A DNA stretch of 64,000 bases from Ashinkailepas kermadecensis (GCA_034440615.1 JAOTOM010004386.1:186001-250000), one strand, 5' to 3'; numbered from the stretch's first letter, positions 11,906 to 24,560 are shown. Numbers and translations are program-made. The notes: generated by a model not told the origin, from the sequence alone.

Positions 11906-14236
11906 GTCGACGGTGGTTTCGTTGCCGGCTGTAACTGCGCCAGCTGAAATGGTCGCAACACGTCTCCCAAATGAGCCAGTTTCCCGCCATCCACCGTCTG
12001 AATAGCGCCAGAGAGAAGCCTGCGTGCAGTCTCATCACAACAATGAAGCAGCTAACGACATGCACACCATTCAAACAAGCATGAGCTAAACGCGAGGCAA
12101 AAGCCGATGCATGTTTGACGAAACAAACGACGATTCCGTGCCATTTTTATTCTTGGTCGTTTGTGGATTTTGAACGCGACCTGCCACGACTGGACCCGGG
12201 AAGGCACACTCCAGGCGGGCAGTGAACGTTGATGTGCGTGGTGGTGTATTGCATCAACGAGTTTCTGCATTCACCATCGCAAAAGGGATATGCCTTTGTC
12301 CAGTCAGCATGAGCATATGGTTACGATACGCGTGAAGCACGGACATTCGCTGTCAAGATAACAAGGAGCTCGGCCAGCGGATTATTTTTAAAACAGGCTA
12401 ACGCGAAGACATTGAAAGGATTGTTGTTTACAGGAATTCATTGGTGGTGTTCTAAGACGGTGCTTAGTTTCGTATGCACACATACATTTCCATGTGCATT
12501 TATATGTGCAAATTGCTTTACGTTCGGGCCGGCAGCTCATGGCGCCTGGTCGTGGCAGTTACATTTGCACCTCTTAGTGGCCACCGGCACATTCCACTTC
12601 CCGTCATTTGCCAGCTGCTGCCAACTACGGATACTTGACGAGCTCCGGCAAACGGTAACTTCTCGCGTTTCGGTCAGCGAAGGACATTTGGAGCACCGGC
12701 CGGCCAGCCAGGCCGAGTCCGCACGTGGTCCGCACGTGCGGCCACACGTGCCGCCAGCCGGTGCGTGTCGATCGCCTGGAGTCCGGCCGAGGCAGTTTGA
12801 CCCGTCAGCCAGGCTGGGTCGGCGCTCGCTCCCGACGTGGCTGGCGAATTCACACGTCAGCGGCTGCGTTTTATCGACGGCCCGGCTGCGGCGGATCGGT
12901 CAGCTCTGCTAGCCAGGTGTGGGTTGCTGACTGGAAAATCGTGAAAGACAGCAACATTAACGCAGCACCTCTTGATGCACGCACATGCTCATGCAAAGTG
13001 CACCTTCAAGTAAAGAATGGCACAGCGCGTCCTGCCCAATATTACAGACACATTAACCACGAATCTATCAATGCATGATCCAGTTCCTTTTCGTTGGTTT
13101 TTGAAGGGTCGTTTCAGAGGTGAAGCCACTGAAAATTTAAAAGATAATCGCATACATGCTTTCAAGCGATGGAATCGAATGTCAAGGGCGCGTTTCCACC
13201 CATCCGCCCTCTCATTTTATGGATAGACTTATGAACTGCATTAATACTTACATGAGTAAAAATCGGAAACTTTTCACCTTCATCACTGTTGGCTGAAACG
13301 TTCCTAACTCGGAATATTATTTGCACAGGACTATTCGGAAGTGTGGCTTCCTAACACCAATAGGCAGCTGGTTGGGCATTGAGCAACCATATCATTGATT
13401 GATGCTCGTATGTGTGTTGGTGGCATATTTTGGTGTGGTACGATGCATGGCAGGGATGAGATTTCATCGTAATCAGTGGGAGTGTTTCAAGGATTAACAG
13501 GCACACTGGTGAGGTGGGGAGGGGTAGAAATTGCCCCCTCCCCCTGGGGAGTTTCCTGCAATAGCTGGAACAAAACCGGGCCAGGGATCTGATCTTTCAG
13601 ATATGTGGATATAAATGCTGGGGATGGATTTGTTTTTTTTAATATGATAGGGAAACGATGACTAATGCAGTTTAAACTCAATTTGATCTCCTGTACGCCC
13701 ATTGGTCAAGGGATTTAATATAAATGTTCGCAGGATGGGACTCGAGTCCCTTCTGCTCCCCCCCACCCAATACATAGGAATATCCATTCCTGACGAATAC
13801 CATGCACCAAGCGCTCTACCACGGCAAGATTGTGTGGGGATGTTTGCCATTATAGGTACATTTTGTCAATGCAACTCTATGGGCGTAATGTTGGGCTTCG
13901 AAAGTATTCCGGGGATCTGTCCGCCTCAACTCCAGTGGTGGTGGAGCCCATGCCAGGCACATCGCTTAGCGCTTCAAGTGTTAAACTATGCGTGTAACTT
14001 TTACTTCGGTGTCCCGATAAAGTTGAAAGGCTGGCTTCGCGCCCGGCAGGATGGTCGGCGGCGGGCTGCCGGCAGCACGTTGGACCGGACGGTCGGGTGA
14101 TCGCACTATCTTTGATCGATGCGTGCATACTTGAATACCAAGAAAGCCACCACCGACCGCCAATTCCGACAAGTATGCTTGTATTGTCGACAAGTATGCT
14201 CGTTCGGCGCGGCCTTAACCGTACGCACCTACAACT
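11906..14236. other. Unassigned sequence
   Basis: An open frame at 12412-12912 crosses a GC-rich segment (12660-12900) with clustered CACGTG words, but no protein family is recognisable. The remainder holds no identifiable feature. Confidence 0.5.
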
Positions 14237-14287
14237 GGAATGCGTGCGGACTCAGTGGTCCGCACGCATTCCGTGCGGACTCTGTGG
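14237..14287. repeat. 15-bp inverted repeat with an adjoining direct repeat
   Basis: Arms GGAATGCGTGCGGAC (14237-14251) and its exact complement (14258-14272) flank a 6-nt loop. The segment GTGCGGACTCAGTGG (14244-14258) recurs with one change at 14273-14287. The inverted and direct copies overlap. Confidence 0.92.
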
Positions 14288-15384
14288 AAGTTTAGTTGAC
14301 GCCAGGCAAAGGAGTCAACAACAGGCGGATGAGTATCGTGCTCAAGTTGCACCGAGCAATTTATAACGTGACGCGTTAAACGTCAAACACGATGCTAATG
14401 CGGACATTGCAGATACGCGTAGAGTCTTGTGCCAACATTTTCAAAAAGGGTAGTGAAGTACACACCAGCAGGCAGGTTTCGTGATTGCCCTGGCAAAAAG
14501 AAAGTCATTCGTTCAAGCATAAAATGCCGCCGCGTGTTCCAAGCGAGCACAAAGTGCCGCGCCAAAATGTTGGCAACAAAATGTTGGCAACTACTAGTGA
14601 AGTTAGCATCGTCAACCATTTATGGAACATCCCAACATACCTGCACCATGTGCTTTGGAAATTGGCAATATGTAGGCAGTCAGCGAGTCGGATATCATCC
14701 AGGTTAATGTGAAATTATGACGGTTTTTAAATTCAGCGGCCAATTGCCGCGCCAAAACTTTCGACATCATGAGAAACCTACTGGACATCAGACGCTGTGG
14801 CATCTCTTATTTTATTAGTGAATGGGTTTTTGTCAACACAAACTTAGAATGGCATGCTCTTCACAGATATTTGCAGCATAACAACGTAAATGTACAATAA
14901 CTTATTTTGCATACGGCATAATTAATTAAGTATGCCGTCTGGGTCTCCTCGCCGACCGCGCCGAGACGATGGTAGTGAAGTGTCCGTGCTTAGGTACATG
15001 AAGGTACATGACACTAATTATCTGGTGATTTCGGCGTTCCGTGATACCTGGCAGAATCGCCGCGGTCAGGACCGCCCGCTGAAGCTGATGTTTTCCGGCA
15101 GTTGGAGAAGGACGGTGGACATTCGGCCTCATTCGTAATAAGAGGAGGCTCCCTGGTAGTGGCGAGATGGTGTGGAGGGGGGGCTCTGGTAGTGGCGAGA
15201 GGGGGGGGGGGGGGGGCTATCACACATGTCACACGCGAGGGAATCTTGCATTCCAAGACGGAATAAAGGCATGACGAGATCGAGATACAGCAAAGGTGGA
15301 TGTGTGGTGCTTGCTGTTTTGTCCGAGGGGAAGTATAGGTATGCTCCACGAGTGAAAGTGCGAATGAGCCAAGAAATGTGCCAA
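14288..15384. other. Unassigned sequence with a G-rich tract
   Basis: Contains repeated GTGGCGAGAGGGGG-like words and a long G run at about 15175-15216. No gene or element recognised. Confidence 0.5.
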
Positions 15385-17138
15385 GACCAACCAGTTAACG
15401 TCACTAGTATGTACGGTGTTGGAAAACTTGTCAAGGAGAATGTTCAGACTCATCTTGGTAGGCATACACTTTTAAGGGGTACTCAACATGGATTTCGACC
15501 TGGTAGATCTTGCTGAACTAACCTTCGGGAGTTCATGGAGTATATGACTACGAACTGTCGACAATAGAAACAGGATTGATATAGTGCACGGGGAATTCAT
15601 GAAAGCTTTTCATGCAGTTCCGCACACACGCTTAATTCATCAGCTGGACCAGCACGGAACTGATGGAGAAATTATAGGATGGATTGAAGCAAAGTTAAGG
15701 AGAAGGAAATAAGGGGTGGTATTAAATGGACGTAAATCTGACTGGAAGGATGTTCTGAGTGGAGCATCACAGGGTATGTGCAAGGTTCACTTCCCTTTGC
15801 CATTTTTGTGAACAACATTGAGGTAGGGCTGATGAATAAGGATGCATAAGTTTGCTGATGACATCACGCTGCTTGGAAGGGCTAACAATAATGAGAAATA
15901 TAGCAATATTCAGCTAGATTTCGAGGAGCTAACGAAGTGGGCTGGTAAATGACAGATGTCACTTAACTATCATAAGTGTATGGTTATGTGTCTGGGATAT
16001 GGAGAATAGCTACTTAGATATACAACGAGAGGAAGCGAATTAGGTATAATTGGAGGTGTGATTTTATGCTCAAATGACCTTAACGCAGAAAAAAAACAAT
16101 GTAATTAAGCTAGGAGCAGGGCAATCAGCATGCTAAACATCATAAATACGAGGGTGAAATGTCTGAGCAAGGAAGTTCTGAGAACATGTACTTCAGACTT
16201 ATCAGTGGACTAGGAAACTTAGAATATGGAGAGGTTTATGGCATTGGTTATGTACTCACTCAAGCATAGGAGATCAAGGGGTGATATGATTGAAATGTTT
16301 AGACTTGTAAAAGGGTTAGATAATGTCAATCTGAGTAATATTCCTTTATTTAGGGTATCACATAGGGGTCATCAATTCAGGTTAAATAAGACAAGGTGTA
16401 GGACAGTTAACGCCAACATGTTTTCAGTCACAGAGTGGTCGATCAGTAGAATGGTCTTCCTGCTAATATGGTGGAGAGTCCGTCATTTAATGTATTTAAT
16501 TGCCGGTTGGATACATTCTTTAGGTCTAATAATTGTATATTTGAAATATAAGATGTACGGTGGGAAAATGGGAGATTTGGTGGATGAAGTCTGTTACAGG
16601 TGGGTGGATTAATGAAATATGGGTGGATAGATGAAGTCTGTTCGTCTGTTGCTCGATCACACGATGACTTAATCCATGCGTATGTTACTCGAGGTCGAGT
16701 GAACAGGGCTAGATATGGTGGGGTATATAGGGAGGCAGATGTTGGATGCGGTGGAACAGCCAGGATTGTCCTAAGGGGGCACGAGCCCACAAATGTGAGG
16801 GAACAGAGAAAGCTTCCAGCGCACGAAGAGCGCTGAAATTTTGGGATTTTGTGTAATGCAATCTTAAAATTTATACTTTTATCTAGTTTACTTTTGGTGG
16901 TAATGGAGGGGAGGGGGCGGACCCCGCCCCATTGGCTGTGCCTACGGTTGGATGTGTAGGTAGGATAGGTATATGCGGGTGGGATGTCGGTAGATGGTTT
17001 CTTTGGAATGTAATATATAGCATTGATTAAGGTGTTCATTATCTTTTTGCTATGCTTATAGCATCTTCCCTTTATATGCTTACCAAGACAGGCCACTGTG
17101 GCTCTTATTAAGCCTTCACGCTTGATGACTTTATGATT
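15385..17138 (+). mobile_element. CR1/jockey-like LINE copy 2, decayed
   Basis: Plus-strand copy of the same family as at 527-2596, aligned by eye. It starts near the equivalent of [16 protein letters not shown] (about 15390) and contains RGTQHGFRPGRSC (15475-15516), SGASQ-like remains of the V-P-Q-G motif (about 15760), FVNNIEVGL (about 15810), the FADD region (about 15845) and LISGLGNLEYGERFMAL (about 16200-16250), followed by FRVSHRGHQFRLNKTRCRTV. Many stops and frameshifts interrupt it. It retains the stretch between the FADD motif and the C-terminal part that copy 1 has lost. The 3' terminus is at about 17100-17138 (GGCTCTTATTAAGCC then CTTGATGACTTTATG). Confidence 0.82.
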
Positions 17139-18405
17139 TCATGCATCCAAGCATATGTTGTGATGCGTTGTTATTGTCGTAAAATAATCGGCAGCGGTCT
17201 GGTTAGCTTTCAATATCCACAACCTGTGTTTGTATTTCATTTGGGATTAACATATATCGCGATTGCGATGAACAGCGGACATTTGACCTTGGAATGTCAA
17301 ACAAAACTTCAAGACATCGACTCGGATGCCAATCGTGCGAGTGCATCGCATGAAGCTCGTTGCGATGCTTGATCTCGCCGGCGGGCTTCGTTTGAAACAC
17401 CATGAAGTCATGAAATCCTACATTTGAGGAGGTGGCAAGATGCCGTGAGTGGCGACATTTATTGCATGACTAGGTCGATGGTGATAATGTTTCACTTGCT
17501 TTCTCTGGTATGTCAATTTATTTCGAGATGTCCAGACCCGGCGGGCGGCGTCCCATTCATTGTCTTGTACGTACCAAACGTGTTTGCGCTTACTCTACGC
17601 CCTCCTCCGAGTTCAAGGTAAGTCCAGAAATAAAAAATGCCTTAACAAAGGCTCGTTCTCCGCCTCCTTGCAGGTGGTAAACGGGTTTTCTGCCAGAAAC
17701 GAAAAAGAACCGTTTTCCATCTCCATACTCCTTCAGACATCAGCTTGGGATGTATCCTTTGCGTCGGATTTGGACTCAGTGCTTTAGGGTGCTTCGACCA
17801 GAATTGATCATTCGCGGAACTCAGGGCCACGCGGCATCATTAGACCTGCGGGCGACCTCGATCATATGATTGCTTCTCAGACACAAGGTAGCAGATTGGA
17901 GCAGGAAAGTGGACGTGTCGCGGAAAGCCATTTTATTGGGAAACACGATGATGCTCTAATTATCGCGGTACCCTGGCGGTACTAATAAGATTGGCTTAGT
18001 CGAATAATTCCAAATCCTCTTGCGCTCATTTATATTGGTCCTTAAAATTGCGCTAAGTTGTACCGAAGACATCTTGATATTTCGCCGCGTGTGCGGTTAG
18101 TACAAGTGAAAGGAGGCCTGAGTGAACCTATTTTCGCACAAATGCGAAATAATTTCACATCCGGCTCCGACCCAACTGCCGAGCATATGCAACCGAGCTG
18201 CTTATTTGATTAGTATTGGACGAGACGTTCCTGCAAGAAGCATGCACCCACAAGTTTCATAACTGCAAACGAGTTGCCTCTTTGAATAAATACAAAAGTG
18301 ATTTAATGTTCTTTTCACTTTAATGAACAGATCCAAGTCACGAAAGTGTCCTGGGGTAAGGATTTTTTGGTGACGCTGAGAACGGCCAGTGGCTAGATGA
18401 TTAAT
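17139..18405. other. Unassigned sequence
   Basis: Short open frames only. No recognisable coding region, RNA gene or repeat. Confidence 0.5.
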
Positions 18406-18420
18406 CCAGCATCTGAAATA

Positions 18421-18583
18421 TGGAGACGAGTGGTCTAGGGGTAAGATGCTCGTCTCACAATCGAAAGATTGTGGGTTCGAGTCTCACCCGTCGCTACTCT
18501 TCGCCCGCGACCAATCGGCGTGAGAGATTGGCGACGCTATATGGCTCAACGGTCGACGTGTCATAAAACCAATAACCAACCAA
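18421..18583 (+). mobile_element. tRNA-derived SINE family 1, full copy with target duplication
   Basis: Plus-strand copy with tRNA-like head (GTGGTCTAGGGGTAAGATGC as A-box region, GTGGGTTCGAGTC as B-box), the shared body and a CCAATAACCAACC end. A direct repeat CCAGCATCTGAAAT lies at 18406-18419 and 18584-18597. Internal A and B boxes would be the RNA polymerase III promoter. Confidence 0.93.
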
Positions 18584-18597
18584 CCAGCATCTGAAAT

Positions 18598-20356
18598 GGA
18601 GTAATTCACGCATTCTCGCCCGATATATGTTTTCTTACAATGCCTGAAGCCTAATTTTATACCACAAGTGCATCTGTTTTAACCCAGTTCTATGTGGTTT
18701 GCATAACCTGACTACTCTGCGACCAAAAGTCCAACTTTTACCCCACACCGAATGATGAAACACATATGCTCTCTGAATATGTGCCAAACACACACATGCA
18801 CCGACAAACGAAGCATCGTCCCAAAGTGTCGCCATCTCTGTCCTCAAAACGACACAAATAAATAGCATTGGCGTGTTCAAGAAACAAAAAATGACACGTG
18901 CTAAGTCTTTTCTCATCCTCCACCTTATCTGGTGCTGCGCTTCCAGCTGCATGTTTCAATTATTTTCCGATAACAGTTGCACATTTCCCTCCTGCGAAAC
19001 CTCCACGACCTTCATCCATGCTGCCTGCTGTCGATTTAGACACGTCTGCATATGCAAATTATACTTCAAAGACGTTCCTGAGCAGTTCAGCTGGATGAAA
19101 TTGCATGGTGAAGATATCGCTATTCGTATTCGCCACGTCTCCGTGCATTCCATGCATGCATCTTGTCACCCATCCAAAACCTTGCTTCCCTCGAAGCAGT
19201 GTTCATCTCAATTATACCGTAGAGATTCAATGAACTTCAGTGCTTAAATGCACACCCTGCATGTAAGACGAAGCAGCTGCATCTCAACGTCAACCTTGGC
19301 GACCGCACCGAACACGCGCAGTGCCGCCGCTTTCCTCAGATAAATGCATCACCGGCACTCTCATTGATGATGAGCCAATACATCGCACGAAGCTGACGCA
19401 GCCACAAAATGTTGCAACAGAAAATGTTCTTAAGGTTTTGAAAGCGTGCTGAATCACTGATGCGGGCTTTTGTCGCTTGTACACGGGAGCGGTCTACGTC
19501 GGGCTTTGGCCCCACTCTTAACTGCATTTAGGTAATGAGGTAAAGTTGTATGTGGGATGGCACACTGAATGCAATAATTAACAAATATCATCCGTCGTGC
19601 CACATCACAGTTCGAACACACGGCCAAACTCTTCCAAGATGCTCTTATTCTTCTGCGCGAATAATCTACACTCAGTGAATTATGGTGGATAAAGGTAAGC
19701 ATGACCCAAACAAGTTAATGTAGGAGGAAAGTAAGTATGACCTAATAACGTTAATATAGGAGGAAAGTAAGCATCCCAGAATATGTATTTGCCTGATGAG
19801 GCTGTGATTACTGCGTGAGTATTCCTGTGGTTACTTCTGGATTCTAAGGTGCGTTGTTACAAAGTTGCAAAACCCTCAAATCAGCTAGTGGTCGACGACT
19901 TAGGCTGGGCCGTCAGAGCTCTCAACTGATTTCGTAAAATTGCAATTGAAATAAGCCTCGCATTGCCCAAGGCCTTCCTCGTAATACATAATGCAGATTA
20001 CTCATAGTTGATGCACTTAATGCAATTGGCGTGCGCGTTGTCGTTGGATGCCATGCAGATTCCACAGCAGTCTCGGTGGTGTTCAAACTAGTAACTCAGT
20101 TAAGCTGTCGACTGCAACAATCGCCACTATATATGGTCAATAGTTTGAAACAAACGTCGAAACAAATGGACTGCCGGCTTGGTATCAGAGTTGTCTTTCT
20201 TGTGTAATACAACTAGCGAGCTTGGCGAACGTGCTGATCATAGCATCCCCAAGATAGAGGGTCCAAATAGCATGTGCAACATTTCACGTCAAGATAAGAG
20301 AGCTGTTCAGATGCTATTAGAAGCCGTTTTACGTTCAGTCGTGAGGAGATTGGTTC
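18598..20356. other. Unassigned sequence
   Basis: A short direct repeat of about 40 bp (TAGGAGGAAAGTAAG-containing) occurs at 19690-19770. Open frames between 18635 and 19700 show no recognisable domain. Confidence 0.5.
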
Positions 20357-20550
20357 CCGCAGCAGCAGGCTGGTTCTGAGCCCCTCGGAGGTCAGTTAGA
20401 ACATCAGCAGGCTGCCTCTAAGCCCCTCGGAGGTCAGTTAGAGCATCAGCAGGCTGCCTCTGAGCCCCTCGGAGGTCAGCTAGAACATCAGCAGACTGCG
20501 TCTGAGCCCCTCGGAGGCCAGTTAGAACATCAGCAGACTGCCTCTGAGCC
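20357..20550. repeat. 42-bp tandem repeat
   Basis: About 4.6 copies of a 42-bp unit containing CAGCAGGCTGCCTCTGAGCC, CCTCGGAGGTCAGTTAGAAC and AT, with one or two substitutions per copy. Confidence 0.94.
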
Positions 20551-20805
20551 TTGAATATGGAGATTATTTTCATTGATAAATGACGATACACTAGAGCGTG
20601 TTAGTTTGTGTGGTGTATTGCTCCCATGTTACCGTGTGCTGCCACCTCGTGACAAACGGGGGCACATACCCTTCAGGTCACAGCCGGTGGTGCTGTTGAT
20701 CTGCGCGTCCACCGTGCAGGGCTTTGTCGGTTGGGTGCAGTCGCTCTGAGGCGAAAGGTGCGGCCAGTTGGGCGAGATCCCACGGAGGCTAAGATTACGG
20801 CAGGT

Positions 20806-20926
20806 TGGGCTCTTAAGGTCCTTAAGAGCCCATCCTGCGGTATCCTTAAGTTAAGGATACCGTAGGATGGACGCGTCCATCCAAATCTTCAAAATCTTCC
20901 AACTTTATCAAACGTTGGAAGATTTT
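20806..20926. repeat. Cluster of four consecutive palindromes
   Basis: Four inverted repeats follow one another. First: arms 20806-20818 and 20820-20832 (13 bp, perfect, 1-nt spacer, TGGGCTCTTAAGG). Second: 20830-20849 and 20851-20870 (20 bp, one mismatch, 1-nt spacer). Third: 20865-20882, a perfect 18-bp palindrome centred on ACGCGT. Fourth: 20891-20903 and 20914-20926 (13 bp, perfect, 10-nt loop). The arms of neighbours overlap by a few bases. No single conventional element explains this layout. Confidence 0.95.
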
Positions 20927-22343
20927 GCATGGCCATTCTGCCATCCAGATACATGTGGTGGTCAAACTGTCGGCTACATGGAGACGTTTGCTTCTCAACA
21001 GTGCCTCTGAGCAGTCCCAGAACTTGTGGTCTGGTCGACCTTTGGTCGTCAAAATAATGTAATCTCGCATCATGGCAGCAGCAAATGTCGAAAACACCTC
21101 TGACTCCCAGAAATTCCGGTATCCATCGCTAGAATTTACTGAAGACTGGTAAACACATGAAATAGTAATAGTGCTGCAGTTCAGACCAGTTTTATTGGCC
21201 TGAGGTGACTTTTGTTGTTGGAGAAAAACGCATGTATCTCATGCAAAACGTTCTTGTGCAATATGTAATTAGATGCATATTTAGTTAATAACGTGAACAC
21301 CTCATCCACCCAGTAAAACATCGAAGTAAAATTGTTTGCTCTGCAAACAAACAAAAAACTCAATGTAACCATAGGAGTAAAACAAAGCATTGTCGGTATT
21401 AATGATGAGTCATATATCTGAGGTTATCCACACCACTGAGCCACTTAAAAAGTGTCCGGAATATTTTTTGGAAGGCGTATGTGGGTCAGGTGTTCGCACG
21501 TGCTCCGCGGCAACCGTATTTCGGTCAAGGTCATGCGATCCGTGGCGGACCCAGGACCTCCATCTGGACGGGCAGTTGTCGGCGGAAACGCGTAGAGCTT
21601 GGGCCCATGCTGGGAGCTCGACGAACTCGTGGATCATAATGACAGAGGGAGCGGAACGGAAGGTCGCTCGGTGATGGATGAGGTGCGGACCAGTCGCCCC
21701 AGGCGGTGGCACGTGCTTCAGTTCGCCGATGCTAACGGAAGGCTGCTACGACACCCCATAAGATGGTGAACGAAACCGTGCAGCAACTCACTGTATGGTG
21801 TATTTGGCCATCAGATAACTGACAATAACAGTCGAATCGACGAGAGGATCACACCTAGCAATCTACACTCGGAAATGAACAATTTTAGCTACCAGATAGG
21901 CATGACCGGTGGTTAAATGCGACGACCGACAGCCCGCCAGTCATGCACGACTGGCAAAAATGTCGTCACTTGTCGGCGCGTGCATACAAATGAGAATCAT
22001 ATGAACCAAACAATACAATTTTTGGTGTTATATGAATTTTTACACTCACAAGAGTGCCCCAGAGTTATGAACTTGATAGATGATGCGGACATTAACAAAG
22101 GAGACATCTTTTTGACAATATTTGAAATGAAAGCAAGAACAAAGATTCAGAATTCGGAGTGAAAATGTTTCCCTATTTAACCTTCGTAGTACGAAGGAGA
22201 CAGTTTCACCTCTCACTCGCCCCTCTTGGAGATGTTTCTGAGTTGCCTCTTAAACCGTTCATGATATTGCTTCGAATTTTGTTATGCATTTCGACAATTG
22301 ATCAGCGCACGTTACGTTGCACAATTGAGTCCCTGTCTGTTAA
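20927..22343. other. Unassigned sequence
   Basis: No gene recognised. Open frames at 21390-21712 on both strands overlap each other without any identifiable domain. Confidence 0.5.
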
Positions 22344-22488
22344 GGTACCGGGGTTAGGGTCGGGCAGTCGGGTCACGACCCTGTCCTATTAAGGTACCGG
22401 AGTTAGGTCGGACAGTCAGGTCACGACCCTGTTCTGTTTGGGTACCGGAGCTAGGGTCGGACGGTCAAGTCCTGACCTTGTTCGAACA
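22344..22488. repeat. About 48-bp tandem repeat, three copies
   Basis: Three degenerate copies begin with GGTACCGG at 22344, 22393 and 22441 and share TAGGGTCGGACAGTC and GTCACGACCCTGT. Confidence 0.9.
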
Positions 22489-22699
22489 CGGTTTTTTTGC
22501 ACCCCGAAATCATTTTTGATGTGATTATGGTCCCCATCTTTCATTTTATGTTTTCTGATTATCTTCAAAATTTCCGAATTTATTTCGAGGAAAATTCAGT
22601 TCCGGGGTAAGTTGCAAGGAGGGTAGCATTAGCCTTGCATTGGTGGTACTGGTTGCCTTTTCCTGCCCGTGATCATGTTTGTCATTGTCATCTACGTCA

Positions 22700-23205
22700 C
22701 ACCGAACTGCACTCTGCCGAGGCCGCACGTCGGACTGCACTCTGCCGGTCGGTCTCCACTCTGCCGAGGCCGCACGTCGGACTGCACTCTGCCGGTCGGT
22801 CTCCACTCTGCCGAGGCCGCACGTCGGACTGCACTCTGCCGGTCGGTCTCCACTCTGCCGAGGCCGCACGTCGGACTGCACTCTGCCGGTCGGTCTCCAC
22901 TCTGCCGAGGCCGCACGTCGGACTGCACTCTGCCGGTCGGTCTCCACTCTGCCGGTCGGTCTCCACTCTGCCGGTCGGTCTCCACTCTGCCGAGGCCGCA
23001 CGTCGGTCTCCACTCTGCCGGTCGGTCTCCACTCTGCCGGTCGGTCTCCACTCTGCCGGTCGGTCTCCACTCTGCCGGTCGGTCTCCACTCTGCCGGTCG
23101 GTCTCCACTCTGCCGGTCGGTCTCCACTCTGCCGAGGCCGCACGTCGGTCTCCACTCTGCCGGTCGGTCTCCACTCTGCCGGTCGGTCTCCACTCTGCCG
23201 CACGT
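22700..23205. repeat. Two-component minisatellite (19 bp and 28 bp)
   Basis: A 19-bp unit (ACTCTGCCGGTCGGTCTCC) and a 28-bp unit beginning ACTCTGCCGAGGCCGCACGT alternate regularly as a 47-bp higher-order unit on the left, then give way to runs of the 19-bp unit on the right with occasional long units. Frames on both strands are open throughout only because the units lack stops. Confidence 0.95.
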
Positions 23206-23297
23206 GTGCAGCTAGGCCTGTTGGTCTGTTGGTCGCAGCATTAGCTGATGTCGAGCTTTAGAAATCCAGGTGTGCCTTCGCCGCATTTTCCTTGAAT

Positions 23298-23457
23298 TAT
23301 CTGTGCCCCGTGTGTGTGTGTGTGTGAATTATCTGTGCCCCGTGTGTGTGTGTGTGTGTGAATTATCTGTGCCCCGTGTGTGTGTGTGTGTGAATTATCT
23401 GTGCCCCGTGTGTGTGTGTGTGTGTGAATTACCTGTGCCCCGTGTGTGTGTGTGTGA
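23298..23457. repeat. Minisatellite with nested (GT)n
   Basis: Five units each contain GAATTATCTGTGCCCC followed by a GT run of variable length, so unit length varies by even numbers of bases. A microsatellite lies inside each minisatellite unit. Confidence 0.94.
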
Positions 23458-23989
23458 AGCAAGCGTGTCATTAATTCACCACAAACATTACTGCTTTGCC
23501 GTTCATGGAATTCTGGTTTTCAGCTATTTGATTTGAAAACGGAGCACCGTCTGATGTTGCTAGGCCATGTTCGTTGGATTATTGTTGTCCTGGAAAATAA
23601 ATATTGGCGAATTATTCGCAGACTTCCAGATGTTAGGAAGTGCCTATTATATTTGCTCTCAAACAGCTGGAATTTAAACACGTTCTAGAAGAAGAAGTGC
23701 GAACCAACTATGTACCTTTGCTTTGTTGCTAACCATGTGAAGCTAAAATGTAAATGAAACAAAGTATTTAAGCATACTAGACCACCGCAGAAATAGTGGC
23801 ATGCGTTTACTCGATAAGCGAAGAAGCAAAAATGTTCGGCACTCATTCCCGATTTACAACCCTGAATTATGTCCTCACAAAATAATGTTGCATTTTGCAG
23901 CCACAACAATGACATAACATAACATGAGTACATCACAACATTCCATAGCGAAGTGAATTTCACGTATGCATTCGGACCGTTGTGACAGG
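23458..23989. other. Unassigned sequence
   Basis: AT-rich stretch with no recognisable feature. Confidence 0.5.
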
Positions 23990-24137
23990 GGCGAGTAGTC
24001 TAGGGGCAAGGTGCCCGGAACCGAACCGAGAGGCTGTGGGTTCGAGTCTCACCTGTCGCTACTCTTCGCCCGTGACCAATCGCGTGGGAGATTGGCAACG
24101 CTGTAGGACCAAATAGTTCAACCGTCGTGAGACCAAC
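23990..24137 (+). mobile_element. tRNA-derived SINE family 1, diverged copy
   Basis: It has the family's order: GAGTAGTCTAGGGGCAAGGT head, GTGGGTTCGAGTCTCACCTG B-box, GTCGCTACTCTTCGCCCGTG, CAATCGCGTGGGAGATTGGC and an ACCAACAAC end. It is diverged, and I could not define a target duplication. Confidence 0.87.
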
Positions 24138-24479
24138 AACACCGGCACCATTGTGCACCATTGCGCACCATTGCGCACCATTGCGCCACAGAGCAGGCCG
24201 GTGGTTCGGTGCGATGGCGATGCAGCCGTTGCGGCGCAGCGTCAGCTGGATACCGTGGCCGATGGCGCAGCGCGAGCACGCATGAACAACACAGCACTGG
24301 CCTGGCCAGCGGTGCCGGCAAGACCCCTCCGGCTGTCGTGTGTTACTTGCCCGAGGTGACACACTTCTCTTCTATGGTGTTACCTGCCCACGCTGCATGG
24401 GTGGGTGGCGGCTGGGAAATCCCCAATCTCTCGAGACTTCCTAAGCTTAATGGACATTGACGTAATGGACGTCGAGTAA

Positions 24480-24560
24480 TAATGGGTTCGCGGTAGCTCG
24501 GTCGGCAGGGCGTTGGATCGCAACGTGGCGGCTCGAATCCCGCAACCAGTGGGAGTTACC
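24480..24560 (+). mobile_element. tRNA-like sequence, SINE family 3
   Basis: GCGGTAGCTCGGTCGGCAGG resembles an A-box and D-arm, and GGCTCGAATCC a B-box and T-arm, 40 nt apart. It does not fold into a convincing tRNA with a matched acceptor stem, so a tRNA-derived repeat is more likely than a functional gene. Related sequences are at 36455-36530 and 56640-56746 on the minus strand. Confidence 0.6.

Noticed and set aside
11182..12074. Minus-strand frame of 288 codons with VAAVGGSCRWQLS repeats
   Set aside because: Explained by the 13-bp array; all three frames are open.
12412..13078. Open frames of 166 and 117 codons
   Set aside because: The frames overlap in different phases over a GC-rich patch, with no recognisable family.
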